NCBI GenBank assembly: GCA_017532025.1
Contig: JAFXJX010000076.1
Span: 1 to 37,776, forward strand
Direction: 5' to 3'
Length of the DNA stretch: 37,776 bases
Source: Clostridia bacterium
GTDB taxonomy: Bacteria > Bacillota > Clostridia > Oscillospirales > CAG-272
Position 1 is the first letter of the stretch, and each line of letters starts with the position of its first letter. The position numbers and the translations under genes were made by a program. The notes beneath the pieces were generated by a model. The model made no database searches, had not been told where the DNA came from, and was given only the letters and a program-made list of their open reading frames with translations. Below, piece after piece: positions 15,738 through 25,210 of this stretch.

Positions 15738-17225
15738 ATGAATTTTCTCAAAAATAAAAAATTCCAATACGGCTCGGTGGCTGTGCTTCTGACGGCACTC
15801 ATCCTTGCCGTGGTTCTGGTGACGAATATTCTCGTTACCATGTTCTCCGATCACTTCGGATGGTATGCCGACACATCTTCTTCGGGTCTGTTCGATTTTT
15901 CCGATACATCGATCTCGCTGCTTGACAAGATCGACAAAGAGAACAACAAAATTCACATTTATTATTTTTCCGACAAGAATTCCCTTGAGCAAACACCCTA
16001 CGGTAACTATGTTCTGACGCTGACAAACGATCTTGCTACCCGTTATGCCGATGATGAATTTGTAACGGTACACTACATTGACGATGTCAATAAGGATATT
16101 TTTGAGATCGGTGCGATTTTTGGCAATAAATATGCCGCGGAGCTTGAAAGGTTATACAGCAATCATGAAATTTCAAACGGTACCATGGTGATCCGCAACG
16201 ATACCAAGGAAACCGACCTGGACGGCAGTTTTGTTCCTGACAGCGAAGATTATCGCGTGGATGTTTTTTCCATCACCGATATGTATTCCGAAACGAACGC
16301 TTCCTTTATTGGCGACTATATGTTGACCTCACGCATTCTCGGTATCTGCCAGTTAACACCCACCGTGTATATGATGACAGGACACGATGAAATGACAGTT
16401 GACGAGGACGGCACATACGGAAATGCCGAATATCTTGTGGATCTGTTCGATTCCTGCGGTTACGAAGTGAAAAAGCTGTATCTTTCGCAGGCGGATTTTG
16501 CGACAGGCCGTGTGGATGGTTCGGTTGCTGTGATCTTTGCGCCCCGTATTGACTACACCAAGGAAGAAATTGAAAAGCTTTCCCGCTTTGTGGAAAAGGG
16601 TGGACATCTGATGATGTTTGCCGACAGCGTTTACCGCAAGCTTGACAATCTGACAGAATTTCTCTCGCGTTACGGTATTACCATCGAACAGGATAAATTC
16701 AAGGGTGATCTTTCCTCCTCGCTTTCGCTTGGCGATTACCAATTTATTTGTGAGAGTAACACGAAGCACGACGTGATGAAAAGAATCACCGCCACAACGA
16801 AAATTGTGGTGAGCGACGCGCGTGTGCTTGAAATCAATGCGGAAAAGGGTGCTGCAGCCATTCTGTTGCCGCCCGATTCGGCAAGTCTCAACAGCAGCGG
16901 AAAAGCACCGAAAAACAATGAGGTCGTTGCGGCGTATTCTGCCGCTGAAAGCCGAGGAAGCGTGTTTGTTTCCGGCTCGGCATCGCTTGCTTCCTCTTTG
17001 ATCTATATGCCTTCCTACACCAACCGCGATCTTCTGCTTTCGGTGGTGGATGAAATGGGCGGAAAGAATTTGCCTATCAATGTGGAAATCAAAACCTTGG
17101 CAACAGACGGTCTTGACATGACACGAGGCGAAGCCATTACGCTTTCTGTTGCGGTTTCTGCGATTCCTGCGCTTCTCTTTGCGGTGCTTGGAACATTTGT
17201 TTATGTAAGGAGGAAGAATACATGA
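15738..17225 (+). CDS. GldG-like ABC auxiliary protein 2
   Basis: 495 residues, paralogous in layout to the preceding gene. Transmembrane helices lie at about 11-35 and 469-490. The extracytoplasmic domain has SGLFDFSDTSISLLDKIDK, IHIYYFSDKN and TVYMMTGHDEMTVDEDG, the counterparts of the same landmarks in paralog 1. It is shorter mainly because it lacks the charged insertion. Its stop overlaps the next start by 4 bases (ATGA), so translation is coupled. Two different GldG-like subunits suggest a heteromeric extracellular module. Confidence 0.85.
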   Translation: MNFLKNKKFQYGSVAVLLTALILAVVLVTNILVTMFSDHFGWYADTSSSGLFDFSDTSISLLDKIDKENNKIHIYYFSDKNSLEQTPYGNYVLTLTNDLATRYADDEFVTVHYIDDVNKDIFEIGAIFGNKYAAELERLYSNHEISNGTMVIRNDTKETDLDGSFVPDSEDYRVDVFSITDMYSETNASFIGDYMLTSRILGICQLTPTVYMMTGHDEMTVDEDGTYGNAEYLVDLFDSCGYEVKKLYLSQADFATGRVDGSVAVIFAPRIDYTKEEIEKLSRFVEKGGHLMMFADSVYRKLDNLTEFLSRYGITIEQDKFKGDLSSSLSLGDYQFICESNTKHDVMKRITATTKIVVSDARVLEINAEKGAAAILLPPDSASLNSSGKAPKNNEVVAAYSAAESRGSVFVSGSASLASSLIYMPSYTNRDLLLSVVDEMGGKNLPINVEIKTLATDGLDMTRGEAITLSVAVSAIPALLFAVLGTFVYVRRKNT

Positions 17226-19003
17226 GTGAAAAACAGTTTGAAACCATGCCTCCGAACAGCCAAAAGAAAAAACAGTCTTTTCTTGCAAGACGCTTGAACA
17301 CGCTTGTGGCGCTCTTGGTTATCCTTGCTGTTCTTGTGGTTGGCTACTTCTTTGTGCAGTCTGCATTGAAAGAAGACGCCGAAACGCCGACCACGACCGA
17401 AGAGCCGACTGTTCTTTTACCGGGTGAAGTGAAGAGCGGTAACAGCTTGCTTGTTTATCCTTCTGTGGACCAAAAGGATCTTGACGAAGTGCGGATTCAC
17501 AATCCCGAGCTTGAAGAAGCATACAGGGATTGGGGTATTAAGTTCTTATACAATGACAAAGAAAAACGCTCTCTCGGTTATATTCTCGGCCACGAAAATG
17601 ATGTTTATCTCGATGAAACACAGCTGACTCTGTTTGCCGCGGCTGCGGGAAACATGATTTTCACACGCCGCGTGGCGGACGTTTGTGAAGATTACTCCAT
17701 CTACGGTCTTTCCGAAGAGGAGGCGATCCGTGTGGAGGTAAAAAAGACAGACGGAACGGTGTATACGGTATATATCGGAAACCTGAATCCGAGCGGAACG
17801 GCATACTATCTGCGCTCGGGCGATATTGCAACCGATGAAAACGGCAATCCCTATGAGAGAAAAGCGGTCTATTTGATGACAGCCGGAACAACCGCTTATA
17901 TCCAGGAAACGCTTGCTGCCCGTCCGACAGCGATGGTTTCTCCTTTGCTTGCCTATCCTGTAAACCCGGAGGTTGGTTTTGCGGTATTTGAGCTTTTCTC
18001 GGTTGACGGAAGCATTAAACTCTCTCTGCGTCCCCGTTCCTCGATCACATCGGCTGAAAAGCTGTTTGGCGGCTCGTTTAACTACTATGCGGTAGAGCCG
18101 GCAGGCTATTATTCCTCGGCGGCATTTGATACCCGCATTGAGGTGTTTGAAATGTTCCAAGGCTCTGAGGTCATGGAATACGGCAACAAGCAGGTAACAA
18201 CAACCGATGACGACGGAAAAGAACTCGTTTATTACGATTTTGAAACCGATGTGCTTTCCAAATACGGACTTGACAGCAGCCGTTTGCAGTATATCATGCG
18301 CTATTCTTCGGTAATTGACGAAACTGCCGAGCCGCTTCAAAGCGAAATTTGGTTCTCTGATCTTCAGCCCGACGGCTATTACTACGCAAGATCCCTGAAC
18401 TTCAATATCATTGTGAAGGTGGACCCTGCCACGGTTGACTTTTTGGGCTGGCAAACGGTTGACTTTTTGGATGCCTACGCGCTTCGTCTGAATATTGGTA
18501 ATGCGGCAAAGCTTACCGTAAAGGGAAAACTTGACGGCAAGCTGTTTGAAGAAAGCTTTGTTCCGTCGTCGCAGCTTTCGGATTCCGAATACGTTGTGAA
18601 GTCTGTGAGAGCTGAAAAACTTGACAAGCAGCTTTCCATGACATATTACCGTGAGTTCTTCCGTGAACTTTTGACGATTACGCTCCAAGGAAACGTGCCG
18701 TCAGACCTTGATAAAGAGGCTTTGATGGCAAAAGAGCCTTATTTTGAGCTTCGCATTGAAACACCCAAATACAACAAATCCGACAAATATCCTGAGGGTC
18801 TTGAGAGTATTACGCGTATTTTGCGTTTCTATCAATACACCAACGGACGAGCTCTTGTGACCGTGGAAACAGTGGATGCAAGCGGCAAATCAAGTGGCGA
18901 GAACGGAAGCTTTTATGTGAGAGTTTCGCGTCTTGACAAGCTTCTCGGCGATGCGCAGAAGCTTTGCAACGGCGAGGAATTTTCTTACCGCGACAAGGAG
19001 TGA
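17222..19003 (+). CDS. DUF4340-like membrane-anchored protein
   Basis: 593 residues. A cytoplasmic start (1-27) precedes one transmembrane helix (about 28-47), a Thr-rich segment (PTTTEEPT) and a large extracytoplasmic region. The part around 130-235 (DYSIYGLSEEEAIRVEV ... VYTVYIGNLNPSGTAYYLR) looks like DUF4340, a repeat domain regularly encoded beside GldG-like genes. The rest (about 235-593) is unassigned but predicted beta-rich. It overlaps the upstream gene by 4 bases and ends 3 bases before the next start. Probable external partner of the ABC complex. Confidence 0.8.
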   Translation: MSEKQFETMPPNSQKKKQSFLARRLNTLVALLVILAVLVVGYFFVQSALKEDAETPTTTEEPTVLLPGEVKSGNSLLVYPSVDQKDLDEVRIHNPELEEAYRDWGIKFLYNDKEKRSLGYILGHENDVYLDETQLTLFAAAAGNMIFTRRVADVCEDYSIYGLSEEEAIRVEVKKTDGTVYTVYIGNLNPSGTAYYLRSGDIATDENGNPYERKAVYLMTAGTTAYIQETLAARPTAMVSPLLAYPVNPEVGFAVFELFSVDGSIKLSLRPRSSITSAEKLFGGSFNYYAVEPAGYYSSAAFDTRIEVFEMFQGSEVMEYGNKQVTTTDDDGKELVYYDFETDVLSKYGLDSSRLQYIMRYSSVIDETAEPLQSEIWFSDLQPDGYYYARSLNFNIIVKVDPATVDFLGWQTVDFLDAYALRLNIGNAAKLTVKGKLDGKLFEESFVPSSQLSDSEYVVKSVRAEKLDKQLSMTYYREFFRELLTITLQGNVPSDLDKEALMAKEPYFELRIETPKYNKSDKYPEGLESITRILRFYQYTNGRALVTVETVDASGKSSGENGSFYVRVSRLDKLLGDAQKLCNGEEFSYRDKE

Positions 19004-19006
19004 TGT

Positions 19007-20002
19007 ATGGTGAAAAAGAATAGGATTCGCCGTGTCATCGCGCTTCTTCTTGCAGTTGTGATGCTTGTTTCTGTGACAGCGGTTTTCTCCTCTTGCGGTG
19101 ATAAGAAATCGATGGGGCCGACCTATATGACAATCGGCGGTATCGACGTGCCGTATGATATGGTGTACTGCTTTGTGAAGCAGGAGCTGGCGGCTTACAC
19201 CGAAGAAGAATTGAAGGATGAGAATATCCGCGCCAAAGCACGTGAGAACATAATCAACAACCTGATCGAAAAGCATTATATTGTCCGCGTGATTGCTAAA
19301 GAGCTTGACCTTGGTTTGACCGAAGATGCCAGAGCCAACATCAATGCCACGATGGAGGCATACCGTGCTTTCGATGATTACGATTCGATGCTTAACGAAA
19401 TGTTTGCAACCGATGCCGTAACCGAAGAACTTGTAACAGTATCAGAGCTTGACACGGTTGTGTACGATTTCCTTTGTGCTTTTGATGAGCGCTTTGACGA
19501 CAACCCCGACAAGATTCTTGCCGACATTGCCGAGAGTGGCAAGTGGTACGCGGCAGAATATCTGGTGCTTGAGTACGACGGTGTTAACCACGATGCACGC
19601 AAGGCGGACATGGAAATTGTCAAAAATGAAGTGCTCGGCGGTAAAAGCTTGAAAGAAGCCTCCTCACGGATTCAGCAGCTTTACAAGACCGAATATCGCT
19701 ATGCGCTTGACGCTTGTTTTACAGAGTCGATCTATCCCGAAGAAATGGAAAACGCCGTCAAGGCGCTTGAAATCGGCGGTGTGAGCGAAGTGATCGATAC
19801 CTACAACTCGGATGGATACCCGTCTTTGATACTCTTGCGCCGCGTGGCAATCAGCGACGATTACGTGGAAAAGAATTTTGATACGGTGAAAGCCTACTAT
19901 CTTGTGCGCCTGTATGAAGAATACCGCAAGGAAAAGATGAAAGATCTTGAAGTGGTAATCGCCGATGAATACAGAAACAACGATATTCTAGATATCAAAT
20001 AA
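19007..20002 (+). CDS. Lipoprotein foldase, SurA/PrsA-like
   Basis: 331 residues. The signal peptide ends in FSSC with lipidated Cys30. A SurA_N-like helical segment (about 60-150: ARENIINNLIEKHYIVRVIAKELDLGLTEDA) is followed by a parvulin-like region (about 180-290). I cannot see the usual catalytic parvulin histidines clearly, so it may be a chaperone rather than an active prolyl isomerase. AAGGAG lies 6 bases before ATG 19007. As last gene of the Gld-like operon it may fold the large external domains of the preceding gene products; that is inference. A strong terminator follows. Confidence 0.75.
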   Translation: MVKKNRIRRVIALLLAVVMLVSVTAVFSSCGDKKSMGPTYMTIGGIDVPYDMVYCFVKQELAAYTEEELKDENIRAKARENIINNLIEKHYIVRVIAKELDLGLTEDARANINATMEAYRAFDDYDSMLNEMFATDAVTEELVTVSELDTVVYDFLCAFDERFDDNPDKILADIAESGKWYAAEYLVLEYDGVNHDARKADMEIVKNEVLGGKSLKEASSRIQQLYKTEYRYALDACFTESIYPEEMENAVKALEIGGVSEVIDTYNSDGYPSLILLRRVAISDDYVEKNFDTVKAYYLVRLYEEYRKEKMKDLEVVIADEYRNNDILDIK

Positions 20003-20003
20003 C

Positions 20004-20039
20004 AAAAATACCCATTGCAACACTGTTGCAATGGGTATT
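20004..20039. terminator. Bidirectional terminator between convergent genes
   Basis: A 16-base perfect stem (20007-20022 with 20024-20039) with A-run and T-run flanks. It ends the Gld-like operon on the plus strand and the kinase transcript on the minus strand. Confidence 0.85.
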
Positions 20040-20049
20040 CTTCATCGGA

Positions 20050-21498
20050 TCAGTTTTGACAGTCAAGCTCAAACCAGAAGGTACTGCCTCCGCCTGGGAT
20101 GGAGTCAACACCGTAACTGCCGTTATGTTCGTTGATGATGGTGCGAACGATCGAAAGACCAAGACCGCTTCCTTTGGCGGCGCGCTTATGGGTGTGATCG
20201 ATCTGATAATAACGCTCCCAGATCAGGGGAAGTTTTTCCGGAGGAATGCCCACACCGGTATCGCTGACTTCGATGCGTACTTTTCCGCCCGAAACAAGCT
20301 GACGCACCGTGACGGTTTTGTCGTCACCTGTATAGGTGATGGCATTGTTCAACAGATTGGTAATGACCTGCAGAATCTGTGTGCGGTCGGCAAGAACATT
20401 CACCGACGCATCCGATTCCCATGTGATGACATAGCCGTCCCGACGGGTAAATTCGCGGTAACGCGCTACCGTGTCGGTAATGCTGTCTGTCAGGGAAAAG
20501 ACGATGGGTTCGGGCGTAGTAACGCCGTTTTCAATGCGTGAGACGGTGAGAATATCGCTGACAAGTGAGGAGAGGCGATTGGTCTCATCAATGACGGTTT
20601 GCAGATTTTCCTCTGTGATTTCATCGGGAAAATCGCGCATCATTTCAAGATAGCCGCTCATCAGAGTCAAGGGTGTACGCAGGTCGTGTGAAATGTTGGC
20701 GATCAACTCTTGCCGTACATGCTCGACCTGCTTTAAGTCTTGGGATGCCTTTGTGAGCGTGCTGTTGAGCTCGGAAATTTCGCGCGTGGAGCTTGTGACT
20801 TCGGTGTAGTTGCCTGAGGAGAGACCTTTTGCCTGCTTGCTGATCTGGGTGATCGGGTGGGCAATCATTTTGGAAAGGCTGTGCGCCAAAATAACGGCAA
20901 TCGGTAGCAGCAGAAGCGAGAGCAGAATCAGGAAAGAAGCTGAGGTTTTCGTGACCGTGCCGACGGGAGAGATGACGCCGTCAAGCATAAGATAAAAGTC
21001 TTTGCCGTTGTGGGTGAAGCGAGAAACATAGAACACGTTGTCGGCAGTGGTAAAGCGTGTTGACGTCAGCTTGGTGGCGTGGTATTCTTTACTCACGGGA
21101 TCATAAGAGAGTCCGAAGGTGACGCTCTTCTTGTCCTTGGCGATGTCGATCAGCTCCTGACGCTCCTTGAGTGTCAGATTATGCAGAAGACAGGCATTGG
21201 AGTTTTCGCAGGAAAGGGTGACTTCGCCGTCGGGCGAGAGGATCGTAGCGCAAAGGTTGTTCTTTGCAACAGCGGAATCGAGTTGGGAGTAAAAGTCTGC
21301 CTTGTTGGTATACCGCAACACGTAACGGGCGGTGGATTTGATCTCGCCGATGCGGACGTTGTTGTACACCATCTCAAATATGATAACCTGACACAGCCAA
21401 AGCAAGGCAAGGGCAATGACAATGATGCCGAGAAAGGAGAGAAAGATCTTGGCGCGGATACTGATCTTTCGGCGTTCTTTTTTATCGGTTGCTTTCAA
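20050..21498 (-). CDS. Sensor histidine kinase
   Basis: 482 residues. Transmembrane helices at about 18-44 and 186-208 enclose an extracytoplasmic sensor domain of about 140 residues. A HAMP linker (about 210-262), HisKA with phospho-acceptor His271 (ISHDLRTPLT) and a HATPase domain follow (N box NLLNNAITYTG, G1 DTGVGIP, G2 GSGLGLSI). The start is TTG at 21498, overlapping the 3' end of the response-regulator gene by 17 bases; no in-frame ATG occurs before the middle of the first helix. This is translational coupling within one operon. The signal is unknown. Confidence 0.93.
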   Translation of the reverse strand: MKATDKKERRKISIRAKIFLSFLGIIVIALALLWLCQVIIFEMVYNNVRIGEIKSTARYVLRYTNKADFYSQLDSAVAKNNLCATILSPDGEVTLSCENSNACLLHNLTLKERQELIDIAKDKKSVTFGLSYDPVSKEYHATKLTSTRFTTADNVFYVSRFTHNGKDFYLMLDGVISPVGTVTKTSASFLILLSLLLLPIAVILAHSLSKMIAHPITQISKQAKGLSSGNYTEVTSSTREISELNSTLTKASQDLKQVEHVRQELIANISHDLRTPLTLMSGYLEMMRDFPDEITEENLQTVIDETNRLSSLVSDILTVSRIENGVTTPEPIVFSLTDSITDTVARYREFTRRDGYVITWESDASVNVLADRTQILQVITNLLNNAITYTGDDKTVTVRQLVSGGKVRIEVSDTGVGIPPEKLPLIWERYYQIDHTHKRAAKGSGLGLSIVRTIINEHNGSYGVDSIPGGGSTFWFELDCQN

Positions 21499-22162
21499 AA
21501 CGGTAGCCGACTCCTCTCAATGTAACAATAAACTTGCTGTACGGACCGATCGAGCGGCGAAGAAGTTTAATATGTGTATCCAGGGTTCGATCGTCTCCGT
21601 AGAAATCATAGCCCCACACTTTGCAGATCAGATTTTCGCGTGTTAAGGCGATGTTGGCATTTTTGATGAGGTAAAAGAGAAGCTCGTATTCCTTGGGAGA
21701 AAGGTCAGCGCGCTGTCCGTCAACATACACGATACGGGCAGTGAAATCCACTGTCAGACCTTCTTGGGTGAAGGTCTCGTGCGCGCTTTCGGGTTCTTTC
21801 ACGCGTACACGCTTCATGATCGCTTCAATGCGGAGCATCAGTTCTTTGGGTGAAAAGGGCTTAACGAGATAGTCGTCGATTCCGATGCGGAAGCCGTTGA
21901 TTTTATCGTATTCCTCACCTCTTGCCGAAAGCATGATGATGGGAACTTCACTGAATTTGCGGATTTCGGCACAAGCAGAAAAGCCGTCGAGCATCGGCAT
22001 CATGATGTCCATGATAATGATATCAAAGCGCTCCTCACGGCAGATGGTGATAGCCTCCATGCCGTTGGTGGCTTCGCGGATGGTATGGCCTTCGAATTCG
22101 GCATATTTGCGAATCAGAGATCTGATTTTTTCTTCATCGTCAACAACTAAAATATGGTACAT
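21482..22162 (-). CDS. OmpR-family response regulator
   Basis: 226 residues. Receiver domain 1-118 with acidic pocket Asp8/Asp9, phospho-acceptor Asp52 (IIIMDIMMP), the switch Ser/Thr in MLSARG and Lys in VKPFSP. The winged-helix DNA-binding domain (about 128-226) ends in TLRGVGYRFE. AAAGGA precedes the ATG. The partner kinase follows with a 17-base overlap. A TATACT-like -10 is visible on the minus strand about 40 bases upstream without a good -35, which would fit an activated promoter. Targets cannot be inferred here. Confidence 0.94.
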   Translation of the reverse strand: MYHILVVDDEEKIRSLIRKYAEFEGHTIREATNGMEAITICREERFDIIIMDIMMPMLDGFSACAEIRKFSEVPIIMLSARGEEYDKINGFRIGIDDYLVKPFSPKELMLRIEAIMKRVRVKEPESAHETFTQEGLTVDFTARIVYVDGQRADLSPKEYELLFYLIKNANIALTRENLICKVWGYDFYGDDRTLDTHIKLLRRSIGPYSKFIVTLRGVGYRFESNR

Positions 22163-22244
22163 AGATAGAATCCTTTCATGGGATTTTAATAGTTTCAGTA
22201 TAGGCGAATTGTGTGATGGTTATATGAATAATCATCAAAAAGAT

Positions 22245-22292
22245 TTTGAAAAAGAGCCAAGTATGGAAGCTCCATATTGACTCTTTTGGCTG
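22245..22292 (-). terminator. Terminator of galM transcript
   Basis: Minus-strand stem with a TATGGA/TCCATA core (22262-22267 with 22271-22276), extended outward to AAGAG/CTCTT with one wobble and one bulge, and followed by TTTTT. It lies just beyond the galM stop. Confidence 0.65.
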
Positions 22293-23297
22293 TTAGGAAA
22301 AACGGTAGGTTGTAGTCTGTGTGTAGGTTTCACCCGCTCTTAACACGCAGGAAGGGAATTCGGGACGGTTGGGAGAGTCGGGCAGCTTGTTGCATTCAAG
22401 CGCCACTGCGCCGCCGGCACACTGCGGGATTGTACCGAAAAAGGGATTGTCGGCTTTCATAAAGTTGCCTGTGTAGATCTGAATCCCACCCTCGGTGGTA
22501 TCAATTTCCAGGGTAATGCCGCTTTTTTCGGAGTGCAGAATGGCGCAAGGAGAATTCTTGGTCAAACGGAAGCCGTGGTCGTAGCCGCCACCCATTTTGA
22601 GTTGGATGTCATCCTTGGCAATGTCTTTGCCGATTGTTTTGGGGGCGGTGAAATCAAACGCGCCGCCTGCGGTGGGAATCAGCTTGCCCGAAGGAATGAG
22701 AATCTCGTTGACCTCGGCGATGGCATCGGCATACAGGGTGAGGGTTTGATCGTGTACGCTTTCTTCGCCCACACCGCCGATGTTGAAATAGGCGTGATTG
22801 GTGAGGTTGATGATTGTATCGGCGTCGGTTTTGGCGGTATAGTCGATCGAAAGGGCATCGTTTTTCAAGGTGTAGGTGACGGTGATGTAGAGGTTGCCGG
22901 GGTATCCTTCCTCGCCGTCGGGCGAGAAGAGCGAGAGGGTGATGGAATCGTCGGTAAAGCCAACAGGTGTCCACAAGCGATCAGAATAGCCAACCTTGCC
23001 GCCGTGCAGGTGAGAGCGGTCCTTTTCGTTGAGGGCGAGGGTGTATTCCTTGCCGTTCAGGGTAAATTTACCCGCACCGATGCGGTTGGCATAGCGCCCC
23101 ACGATGGCACCGTGATAGTCGTTATCGGCAAGATAACCTGCCATGTCTGAAAAGCCACAGATGCAGGATATGCCTTTGAAGGTCAAAGAAGCAATTCTTG
23201 CGCCGTAATCAATGATCGTAACCGTGGTATTCTTTGATGACAGCGTGTGGGCGTAAACAGCCCTATCGCCGACTTTTCCGAAAAGTTCAGTTTTCAT
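22293..23297 (-). CDS. galM: Aldose 1-epimerase (mutarotase)
   Basis: 334 residues interconverting alpha and beta forms of galactose, glucose and related sugars. The active site is complete: His98 (SHLHGG), His168 (LTNHAYFN) and general base Glu301 (ALECNKLPDSPN), plus substrate Arg72 (RYANRIG) and Asp240 (GGGYDHGF). AGGAGAGG lies just before the ATG. It is 17 bases downstream of the unknown membrane-protein gene on the same strand, so the two are probably cotranscribed. No other Leloir-pathway gene is in the window. Confidence 0.95.
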   Translation of the reverse strand: MKTELFGKVGDRAVYAHTLSSKNTTVTIIDYGARIASLTFKGISCICGFSDMAGYLADNDYHGAIVGRYANRIGAGKFTLNGKEYTLALNEKDRSHLHGGKVGYSDRLWTPVGFTDDSITLSLFSPDGEEGYPGNLYITVTYTLKNDALSIDYTAKTDADTIINLTNHAYFNIGGVGEESVHDQTLTLYADAIAEVNEILIPSGKLIPTAGGAFDFTAPKTIGKDIAKDDIQLKMGGGYDHGFRLTKNSPCAILHSEKSGITLEIDTTEGGIQIYTGNFMKADNPFFGTIPQCAGGAVALECNKLPDSPNRPEFPSCVLRAGETYTQTTTYRFS

Positions 23298-23314
23298 AAT
23301 CCTCTCCTGTTTGG

Positions 23315-24868
23315 TTAGATCATTGGGGTTTGGTTGTCTTGTACGGTGGCGTTGTCCTTGCCGGGGGGAGTGGTATTGGGTGTTGTTTCGGGAGCTATGG
23401 TATCGGGAGCTGTGGTTGCAGTGGTGTCAGACGAGGTGGTGCTGCTTGGTTTATTTACGGGTGGCTTTTCAACTGTAATCCCGTGCTTTTCGAAAATCGG
23501 CTCAAGCTTTTCGCTTACATAGCTGTATTCATAGTAGGACATCACCGATTCCAGCGAAAAGCTTTCCGTGCCGTCGTTCAAGCTGAACACATAATAAAAG
23601 CTTCCGTCCTTGCGTTCATATTTGTAAACCGTCTCGATATCGTCATATTCCAGATGCTCATTGCTGAAGGGCAGGTATCCTGTGGGAACGGTGACTGTAT
23701 TTTCTTTGAACATCACGCCGCGGGATGCCGAAAGCGCAATGACGATAATGGCGAGGAAAAGAATAATCTTTTTGAGCTTTCCCGGGAAGGTGTGCTGCGG
23801 ATTCTTTTTGAGCATCAGTTGGTAAGGGCGATAGTCAAGATAACGCTGTTTGGCAAAGATGCGAAGAAGAATGCTTGCGGTGGAAAAGCTGAGGGCAATT
23901 GAAGCAAGAAGAATGAGATTGTAATTATTCAGAAACGCGGTGATCGTGAACGAGGTGTAAAACTCGGTGTTTGCGCCAAGAATAGCGGCAATGCCGAAAT
24001 AGAGAATGCCAAACAGAATGGAGAGCACGGGCAGGCCAACCAAAGTGGCAATCAAAAGCAGCGAGAAAGAGGTAGCACGCTTGCTTGCTTTCATCATGGC
24101 AGGCAGGGATGCGGATGTGTCGCGCACCGGCTTGACAGGCGCTTGGTTGAGTCCCGGGACAGAGAGGGCAAGGTGGCGGAAATAGTCGGGCACGGCGCGT
24201 CTTGCCGTGAGCATGGTAAGCGCGTTGTAGTTGCCGATTAAGAACTGATTGTATTCGTTGGAGCAGAAAAACGAGCTTCTCCAACGGGTGAAGTGATAGA
24301 AGCGGTAGGCAAGCATGGTGCTGTCGAACTCTTCGCCCTTGTTGCTCGGCATGAAAATGTTGTTGCCGTAGCAACGCACCATTTCGCCGCGCAAATTGTC
24401 GTAGGTTTTGGTGAGCTCCTTGGAATCGGTGGCAATGCGGGTGAAGTCGTTAAGATAAGGCACAAGGCTTTCCACAAGGTCGTGATAGCAGGATTTCAGT
24501 CTTTCGGCACTTTCGATGTACGGAAAGTAGCGGCAGATGAGGTCGGACTGATTGATGTAGGGGATTACGTCGTAAGGTGTGAGGAAGAAAAGCGATTCGG
24601 TCTTGTCAAGACAAATGCGCGCTTCCAGCACCGAGGGGGCAGCTGTCAAAGACGAGCGACCCGGCGTGTAAACGATTGAAATGAAAAAGTCGCCGAAGTC
24701 AAAGCGGTGCAGATGGCTGACCGTAACGTCTTTTTGCGATTTTCCAACCTTTTCGGTGAGTGTGTCGGACTGTACCGAGAGGGGGAGGAGCATATCGTCA
24801 CCCAGCGTTTTGAGTTCTTCAAAGGTCTCCAAAAGGTCGGGCAGTTGGTTGATCTTTTTCTTAGACAT
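23315..24868 (-). CDS. Unknown multi-pass membrane protein
   Basis: 517 residues, not assigned to a family. Residues 1-260 are soluble and contain conserved-looking aromatic and charged stretches. Four likely transmembrane helices follow (about 267-283, 284-298, 314-336, 366-381), then a globular region (about 400-460, KDGSFYYVFSLNDGTESFSLESVMSYYEYSY) resembling a YcxB/PH-like fold, and a Thr/Pro/Asp tail from 465 on. The ATG at 24868 follows AAGGAG. galM follows at 17 bases. Function unknown. Confidence 0.75.
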   Translation of the reverse strand: MSKKKINQLPDLLETFEELKTLGDDMLLPLSVQSDTLTEKVGKSQKDVTVSHLHRFDFGDFFISIVYTPGRSSLTAAPSVLEARICLDKTESLFFLTPYDVIPYINQSDLICRYFPYIESAERLKSCYHDLVESLVPYLNDFTRIATDSKELTKTYDNLRGEMVRCYGNNIFMPSNKGEEFDSTMLAYRFYHFTRWRSSFFCSNEYNQFLIGNYNALTMLTARRAVPDYFRHLALSVPGLNQAPVKPVRDTSASLPAMMKASKRATSFSLLLIATLVGLPVLSILFGILYFGIAAILGANTEFYTSFTITAFLNNYNLILLASIALSFSTASILLRIFAKQRYLDYRPYQLMLKKNPQHTFPGKLKKIILFLAIIVIALSASRGVMFKENTVTVPTGYLPFSNEHLEYDDIETVYKYERKDGSFYYVFSLNDGTESFSLESVMSYYEYSYVSEKLEPIFEKHGITVEKPPVNKPSSTTSSDTTATTAPDTIAPETTPNTTPPGKDNATVQDNQTPMI

Positions 24869-24901
24869 AAACGTCTCCTTTTTGCGAGGATGGATTCTAA
24901 C

Positions 24902-24935
24902 ATTTTATTTTATCACGCATACGTGTAAAAAGCAA
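24902..24935 (-). promoter_or_regulatory. Possible promoter of the membrane protein-galM unit
   Basis: Minus strand: TTGCTT (24930-24935), 17-base spacer, TAAAAT (24907-24912), about 40 bases before the start codon. Confidence 0.45.
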
Positions 24936-25033
24936 GTGCTTTTTTTGATGGTTATGTGTTTTTGAAAGAATTTGACAAAAGGGGGAAGATATGCTATCAT
25001 GGAAATGCCAAGCGTCAGAAAGAGCGTTCTGTG

Positions 25034-25210
25034 TGTCATCCTGAGCGGAGAAAATATCCCGGTGGGATGTTTTCGCAGTCGAACCCGACCCAAGGAGGGC
25101 GCGCGAAGCGCGGGATCTACGAAGGTCAGAGTGTACAAGCGCCCGAGATCCGACCGCTCAAGCGGTCGCCCTGTGGGTTTCGACTACGCTTTGCTCCGCT
25201 CAAGATGACA
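25034..25210. repeat. 177-base inverted-repeat element
   Basis: The ends form a 17-base inverted repeat with one mismatch (25034-25050 with 25194-25210; TGTCATCCTGAGCGGAG type). Inside are further palindromes, such as GACCGCT-CA-AGCGGTC around 25150-25168 and a GCGCGC/GCGC stretch near 25100. It is G+C-richer than its A+T-rich flanks and has no gene. It resembles small non-autonomous repeats scattered through uncultured Firmicutes genomes. Confidence 0.7.
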
